A stretch of 64,000 nucleotides of DNA from positions 53,324,592 through 53,388,591 of the forward strand of contig OY743182.1 of assembly GCA_963555705.1 (NCBI GenBank), read 5' to 3'. Positions 59,630 to 64,000 of this stretch are shown piece by piece. Source of the stretch: Ligustrum vulgare. Taxonomy: Eukaryota > Streptophyta > Magnoliopsida > Lamiales > Oleaceae. The first letter of the stretch is position 1; the number at the start of each line of letters is the position of its first letter. The translations under genes and the position numbers were made by a program. The notes beneath the pieces were generated by a model. The model was not told the DNA's origin. It searched no databases and was given only the letters and a program-made list of their open reading frames with translations.

Positions 59630-59983
59630 AGGGCTGTCGGCCGTCTACTCATGGTCTTTCCACTCACCCCTAATTGTCCTGCTCCTCAAGGGTTGGCAAC
59701 CTCGTTTCCAGGAAGTGGATTTTTGCCTCCTCAGGGATTCGAACCTTATACCTAGGAGTTAAGTACAAACTTCATGAAATCCCTGGTACAGCTAGTCTAA
59801 TGGTACCAGGGATTCCATGAAGTTTGTACTTAACCTCTATGTACAAGGTTCGAATCCCTGAGGAGACAAAAATCTACTTCCTGGAAACGAGGCTGTCAGC
59901 CCTTGAGGAGCAGGACGACTAGGAGGGGAGTGGAAAGACCATGAGTAGACGGCCGACAGCCCTTGAGGACCAGGTACGCTACA
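59630..59983. repeat. Inverted SINE-like unit (A and B boxes in both arms)
   Basis: Arms of about 155 bases pair around 59785-59802. The right arm has an A-box-like TAGTCTAATGG (59793-59803) and a perfect B-box GGTTCGAATCC (59847-59857). The left arm has the same B-box in complement (59735-59745). These are Pol III internal promoter elements as in tRNA-derived SINEs, here in a head-to-head arrangement. There is no cloverleaf, so it is not a tRNA gene. Confidence 0.7.
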
Positions 59984-59988
59984 ACTGA

Positions 59989-60170
59989 ACTTTAAATTGT
60001 CGAGTTTTATCACTGAACTTATTAATTAATTATCTCAATAATCACTAAACTACGTCTACGTCTTTGATTGATGAGTGAAGTTTAAAATGTCAAGTTTTGA
60101 TCATTAAAATTATGAGTTAATTATCTCAATAATCACTGAACTTTTATACATGTCTTTAATTGATCACTGA
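59989..60170. repeat. Degenerate tandem repeat (about 90-110 bp unit)
   Basis: The words ATCACTRAACT, GAGTTAATTATCTCAATAATCAC and GTCTTTRATTGAT recur in two imperfect units, and the start is also seen at 58215-58260. It is likely the arm of a Mutator-like element, but its ends are not clear. Confidence 0.55.
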
Positions 60171-61120
60171 ACTAAACACCACACTACAACCCAAAAAAAC
60201 ACATGGCCACAAACTCAAACGGGAAGACACAACATACCATTTGCACAACCCCGTTGCAGCGACGACATAAATGTTACGATCGGCCACCCAAGCTGCAGAT
60301 GCGCCTAGGTATCGCGTCTTAAAGGAGGCTATGCTGCGAGCTACGACTGCGTAGTAGAGGCGATGCTGGGAGGCACCTCTACGCTCGACCATCACCTACA
60401 CCCTACATCTCCTTCCACCACCAATGCTTGCGACCACCACCTCCATCATTTGTTATGATAGGTATGGAAATCAATTGGGAACTAAATTAGGTTAATTGGT
60501 GGGTTGGTGGGGGTGGGTGGGGTGCAGTTTTTAATAATAGAATAATTCAATTTAATATTAAAATTATTGATTTAAATAAATTGAATTACACCTTATTTTT
60601 GAATAAACAAATTGTAAATTTGATTTTTGAATTAAGAAAAGAGGAAATTACCTAGAGACCTACATTTCAATTGCACATTTCAAAGATAAGATTTAACAAC
60701 TTTAAATTCAAAAATCAAGTGGTAATTCTATTTTTTCAATATATTATAAAACTAGATTAATTATATCACGTCATTTCCATCCTCATTCCAAACCCTAAAT
60801 CAATCTCCTCTCCATCTCCATCCATCTCCCTCTCCCTCTAACATCTACATTTCCATTCTCAACAACCCATTTTCTCACCCCATCCCACCCGATCTGCCAC
60901 ACAACACCAACCTAAGGAGGCGGCGAGCTCTGACTGCGCCGTTTCTACTTGATATGCGAGATCGTCGCCGCCATCCGCAATCGAAGAAGCGGCGATCTCG
61001 ATGCGACCGGACTCGAAGAAGCAGCTACTAGAGGGAACCAACGACGACTGTGGTGATGGTAAGATTGTTCGAGATCCGGCCACGAGGCTGCCACTGCGGG
61101 CACCGCTACAAGACTAAATG
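60171..61120. other. Intergenic DNA
   Basis: No credible gene. Short GC-richer frames (for example 60156-60395 and 60859-61083, minus) lack family motifs. They lie in a stretch with CT-rich and Arg/Ser-coding codons near 60780-61100 that could be an old gene remnant I cannot identify. Confidence 0.45.
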
Positions 61121-61122
61121 CT

Positions 61123-62110
61123 ATGTTGTGTAGTTGTAGTCTTCCATCTTCTTTTCTATTGTTGTATGTGTTGGTGGTTGATCGGTATATTTTTGGTCAT
61201 TCCATTATAAGAATATTACTTTTCACCTCAAGGCCCAAGGTCATGCTTTGGGCCGGCCTTCTATCTTGCACAACATCACACTTTGAATCGACCTCTCTAT
61301 GGCCCGAGGTCACCCCTTTGGGTCGATTTGTTCATAGAAGCATTATAGTATTATTATGGGCCAACCCTAGTCCCAAAACACGTTAATGGGCTATGTCTTT
61401 AGCCTTACATCCTAGAAAATCAAGTGATTAGTACAAATTCACGACGCCCTAAAATAAGCTAGGGATTTGGAGTATAACAGGTCGAGCAATAATTCCCGAC
61501 CATGTATAGATCGGGATTGTTGTCCGGCCTCGCTAGGTTACTCTCCATTTATTCAACATATTTTCCCGGGCTTATCCTATCATTACATAGGTCGGTCACT
61601 CCCGACCTTATCAAAAATCTCATTGATGATAAGATATATGGTCGGCCTGTCCCGGTCACATCACGCTTAGAAGCCCAACACAGATAGGACTTTGAACCTT
61701 CTTCATTAATGGGCTTCATTCATGAACTTCCTTCTTGGGCCTCCATAACATGACGTATCTTATAAGGAAACCTCCTAAAAAAGGGGAACTCTATTCTTGT
61801 AAAGATAGAATTCCCCTTAAAAGGTAAGTTTATATCAAAAAGACTCCTTCTTCAATTAAAGAAGGTTATAGACTTTTTTTAGCCCTTTAAATACAGCTCT
61901 TTTGATCACAATATTCATTCAATATTCTTTACGTTTTCCAGTTACATATTCTCTCTATTTTCCAAAATACTAATTCTCACACCGGAGGAGGGATGGGGAG
62001 AATCCTCCTCACCTTTTTGCAGGTTATACAAGGCGAATTCGTTCATCTTTTCCAGTGATCAAGAAGTCCCAGATCTTGCCATGTCAAGGTTAGGATTTTT
62101 TACAGCATCA
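61123..62110 (+). repeat. Probable 5' LTR of a gypsy-type element (start uncertain)
   Basis: The right edge is ACAGCATCA at 62110, followed by the primer-binding site at 62113. The left edge cannot be fixed because no second copy is in the window. The region has repeated GGTCGG/CCCGACC words (61240-61660), a TATA-like TTTAAATAC near 61886 and CAATATTCATTCAATATTC just after it. Open frames in it are not genes. Confidence 0.6.
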
Positions 62111-62112
62111 AT

Positions 62113-62129
62113 TGGCGCCGTCTGTGGGA
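62113..62129 (+). other. Primer-binding site, GGCGCCGTCTGTGGG type
   Basis: TGGCGCCGTCTGTGGGA is the word that follows the 5' LTR in many plant Tat/Ogre-like Ty3/gypsy elements (usually assigned to tRNA-Arg; I have not checked it against a tRNA set). It fixes the orientation as plus. Confidence 0.75.
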
Positions 62130-63100
62130 ATTCGATCAAAAAATCATGTTGTTCAGAGATCGATTTCAAAATCAAAATAAATAAAAATTCACGAGAAAAT
62201 CTTTTCTCTGTCTCTTTCGCAATCATCACGGCCAGATATTCTACATCTCCAGCGTAACCCGCTTTTTAAAAATTAGATCTTTTTAATTTGGGATCGAAAG
62301 TCTGAATCGTAAATATCACAGTTGGTACTTGGTATTGATATTGGATACTAGATCTATTCTCTATATTTCCTCAAACCTGCTGTCAAGACCAGTAGAAGAG
62401 GAATCAGATCAGCGACACTAATGAAAATCTCCAAATGCCAAACCTTACTCCCCTCCTAGAATCGACGACTCCATCTCTAGAGTCTTCATCGTAACCCGCC
62501 TGCCAATCTGCTGCAGTCTTCCAGCCCTTCATTCATCCACGACTCCACAGGAAAGCAGCAGATAGCTTTCCAATTCCCAGCGTCCAGCTCTCCGAGGTTG
62601 AGATTCGCGATGATTTTCCTCACCGCTCATTGACTTGTCGAACAAAAATCATTTTCAAAGATCATTTTTTTTAGATGAATAAATAAAGAAAAATCGAAGT
62701 TCTGAGTTCAGGTCGAAGAAATTAAGAGCTACAGATTGACTGGAGAGATCTAGTGCCTTTGATTATCATCGCGCTCCTGTATTCCCGGTGGATTGCATCC
62801 CGGAGTAGATTTTTCTTCGTCGAAGAATTCTTTCAAGCCCTCTCCTAATATGACATCATATGGTGGTCGTAACCCTGTCCTCAACCACGACGGGAATTTC
62901 GACCTCAAACGGATGGAGATAACCATATGAAGAACCCTCAATGAAAGTCGTTGATGATGCAAAGTTTGTTGATTTATTAGCACAGGAGGACCTCCATGGG
63001 TGCTATGTTGAGACCATTGAGATCGCTACTGGCGCTGGCAGTTTTTCTCTTAAGGCCGCTATAACCACAAGCCAATGACTTCACAAAAAAATCTCGGCGA
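62130..63100 (+). other. Leader region of the gypsy-type element, no gag seen
   Basis: About 1 kb after the primer-binding site without a recognisable gag or protease. It includes GATTTCGA/TCGAAATC-like words and a stretch near 62840-62930 that could be reworked coding DNA. Nothing definite. Confidence 0.4.
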
Positions 63101-63102
63101 TG

Positions 63103-63445
63103 TTTTCTGATGAGCCTATAGTGGTTGGACATAAGAAAATAGCAGCTTGTGCTTCTTTTTGGTTAGGGATTCCGATCAAAAAACTTATTGCTGATGAAAG
63201 AATGCTTCTGGTGGGTCTTGATGTACAACCTAAAAAAGGGGTTATCGCTCAAGATTAGGCTATTGCTATAATTTGTTGGGCTGTGAAGAGGTCCCGTCTT
63301 GGCATGAAACAACCAGATATATCAATTGCAGCAATGCTCTTCTATGGCCCCACTGGTGTGCAAAAAATGAATTGACCGAAGCTTTGGTAGCAAGTTATTT
63401 TGGTTCTATTGATCAACACCAATTATTGCAGAGACTAAAAAGCCA
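63103..63445 (+). pseudogene. ClpD/ClpC (chloroplast Hsp100) fragment
   Basis: In one frame: EPIVVGHKKIAACASFWLGI, then ADERMLLVGLDVQPKKGVIA, a stop, AVKRSRLGMKQPDISIAAM and FYGPTGV. After a one-base shift: ELTEALVASYFGS. This is the linker and start of the second AAA+ domain of a chloroplast Clp/Hsp100 chaperone. The Walker A motif GPTGVGKT is altered (the last Gly and Thr are lost), so the copy cannot hydrolyse ATP. ClpD (ERD1) and ClpC are close relatives; I lean to ClpD from the ADERMLLVGL segment. No intron is seen across this stretch. No further homology is clear after 63445. Confidence 0.75.
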
Positions 63446-64000
63446 TCGAGCATTCATAATTAAAACTTGCTCCAACGACTACTGCTTTTGGATCTTCCTC
63501 TAAATGAAAACTTTCTGCTGGAGAAAGGAATTCTTCAAACATTTGGTTATTTCTCCATTTGCCTCTTAGACAACTACGGAATCCATGTGTACTCTTACCC
63601 TACTCATCGATTCTTACGCATTTTGATAGAAATTTGGTGTAAGAACTTAAAAATCCTGCAAATCTTATATGATTCCATTGCATCAAATGTGATTCAATAG
63701 ATCAGACTATTATCATACTTAAAATGAATCTCTCTTGTTGAAGTTTTGGCAAAAGCATTATGGCCTGCACTATCACATAATGATAAATGTTGGTGATATT
63801 AGTTTATGATTTTGTTAATAATATGACCAAGAGTCAAGATGAATTGGTATATGCAAAAGGCCCAATTCAACCATTTTATACTTCTTGGAGAAGTGGTCAA
63901 AATTTGATGATGAAATATCCTTCTATCCCATGTTCTTGTGAGCTGATAATAGTAGGGCGTCAATGGGTTAAAATGCTAATTTTTTTTATGCACATTTCAT
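63446..64000 (+). other. Unassigned DNA after the Clp fragment
   Basis: Frames at 63273-63503 and 63467-63700 extend past the Clp homology, but I see no family match. It could be decayed exon or intron sequence of the same fragment, or the interior of the gypsy-type element. Confidence 0.35.

Larger units (their letters stand above)
58261..59983. mobile_element. Composite foldback element with TG/CA ends and 5-bp TSD
   Basis: It begins TGTAATGACCCGG and ends GGTACGCTACA, with ACTGA copied at 58256-58260 and 59984-59988. Inside are three nested inverted-repeat units that share words such as CATGGTCTTTCCACTCCCCC, CCTCGTTTCC, AAGTGGATTTTTG and TACTTAACC with their complements. Unit 1 is 58261-59390 (interrupted by a small hAT), unit 2 is 59419-59590 (TGTAACGACCC to GGGTCGTTACA) and unit 3 is 59630-59983. 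There are no coding frames of any family; open frames in it are palindrome shadows. The class is uncertain (see findings). Confidence 0.8.

Noticed and set aside
59793..59857. A tRNA gene, suggested by A-box and B-box words
   Set aside because: The arms do not form a cloverleaf or an anticodon stem, there is no acceptor stem, and the same words appear inverted in the other arm. It is a SINE-like repeat.
61123..61687. Several plus-strand frames of 60-87 aa
   Set aside because: They lie in the probable LTR, overlap each other in different frames and match no family I know.
1..64000. CRISPR array
   Set aside because: The regularly spaced words (ACGGCCGT) are 8-12 bases with irregular spacing in LTRs; there are no direct repeats of CRISPR length and the genome is eukaryotic.

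Overview
This is nuclear DNA of a flowering plant, most likely a eudicot. It is AT-rich and dominated by nested LTR retrotransposons, hAT elements and an endogenous pararetrovirus. I see one intact host gene, with seven exons and GT-AG introns. There is no prokaryotic gene organisation, no CRISPR array and no rRNA or tRNA gene. I cannot name the species.

Layout. 1-4726: the 5' half of a minus-strand Athila-like Ty3/gypsy element (A), inserted into the 5' LTR of a second, plus-strand Athila-like element (B, 4727-12065). Both carry only gag and protease. 12477-16203: a full-length hAT DNA transposon with an 8-bp target duplication and a transposase gene broken by two stops. 16212-18429: gene-poor intergenic DNA with a Helitron 3' end. 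18430 to about 42990: an endogenous caulimovirid (plant pararetrovirus) of roughly 9.6 kb once its insertions are subtracted. It has a primer-binding site, coat-protein zinc finger, movement protein, two retropepsin-like domains, reverse transcriptase, RNase H, a downstream promoter and a poly(A) signal, and it is decayed by many stops and frameshifts. It is split by a chromovirus (C, 18518-28840, TSD ATATA), a gag-protease-only element (D, 30982-35123, TSD GTTAA) and a hAT-type MITE (41776-42250). C itself holds a solo LTR related to D. 43106-44615: a Mutator-like long-TIR element with a small hAT inside it.

45347-49530: an intact ESP1/CstF64-like mRNA 3'-end processing gene, the only functional-looking host gene. 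50455-56319: a decayed Ty1/copia element split by a chromovirus solo LTR. 56590-58074: a CFM3-like CRM-domain pseudogene on the minus strand, split by a solo LTR. 58261-59983: a composite foldback element with SINE-like A and B boxes, containing another small hAT. About 61190 to the end: an LTR plus primer-binding site of another gypsy-type element, followed by a decayed ClpD/ClpC (Hsp100) fragment.

The nesting gives a relative order: virus integration came before C, D and the MITE; C came before the solo LTR inside it; B came before A; the copia element came before its chromovirus solo LTR. By eye the LTRs of D differ at about a dozen of 883 positions and the comparable parts of the B LTRs at about 4%, so D looks younger than B. 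The most unusual signals are the clustered 8-bp palindromic words in LTRs (ACGGCCGT in the D family; GCGATCGC hairpins in A and in an unrelated solo LTR), the tandem retropepsin-like domains in the pararetrovirus, and the SINE-like foldback element.
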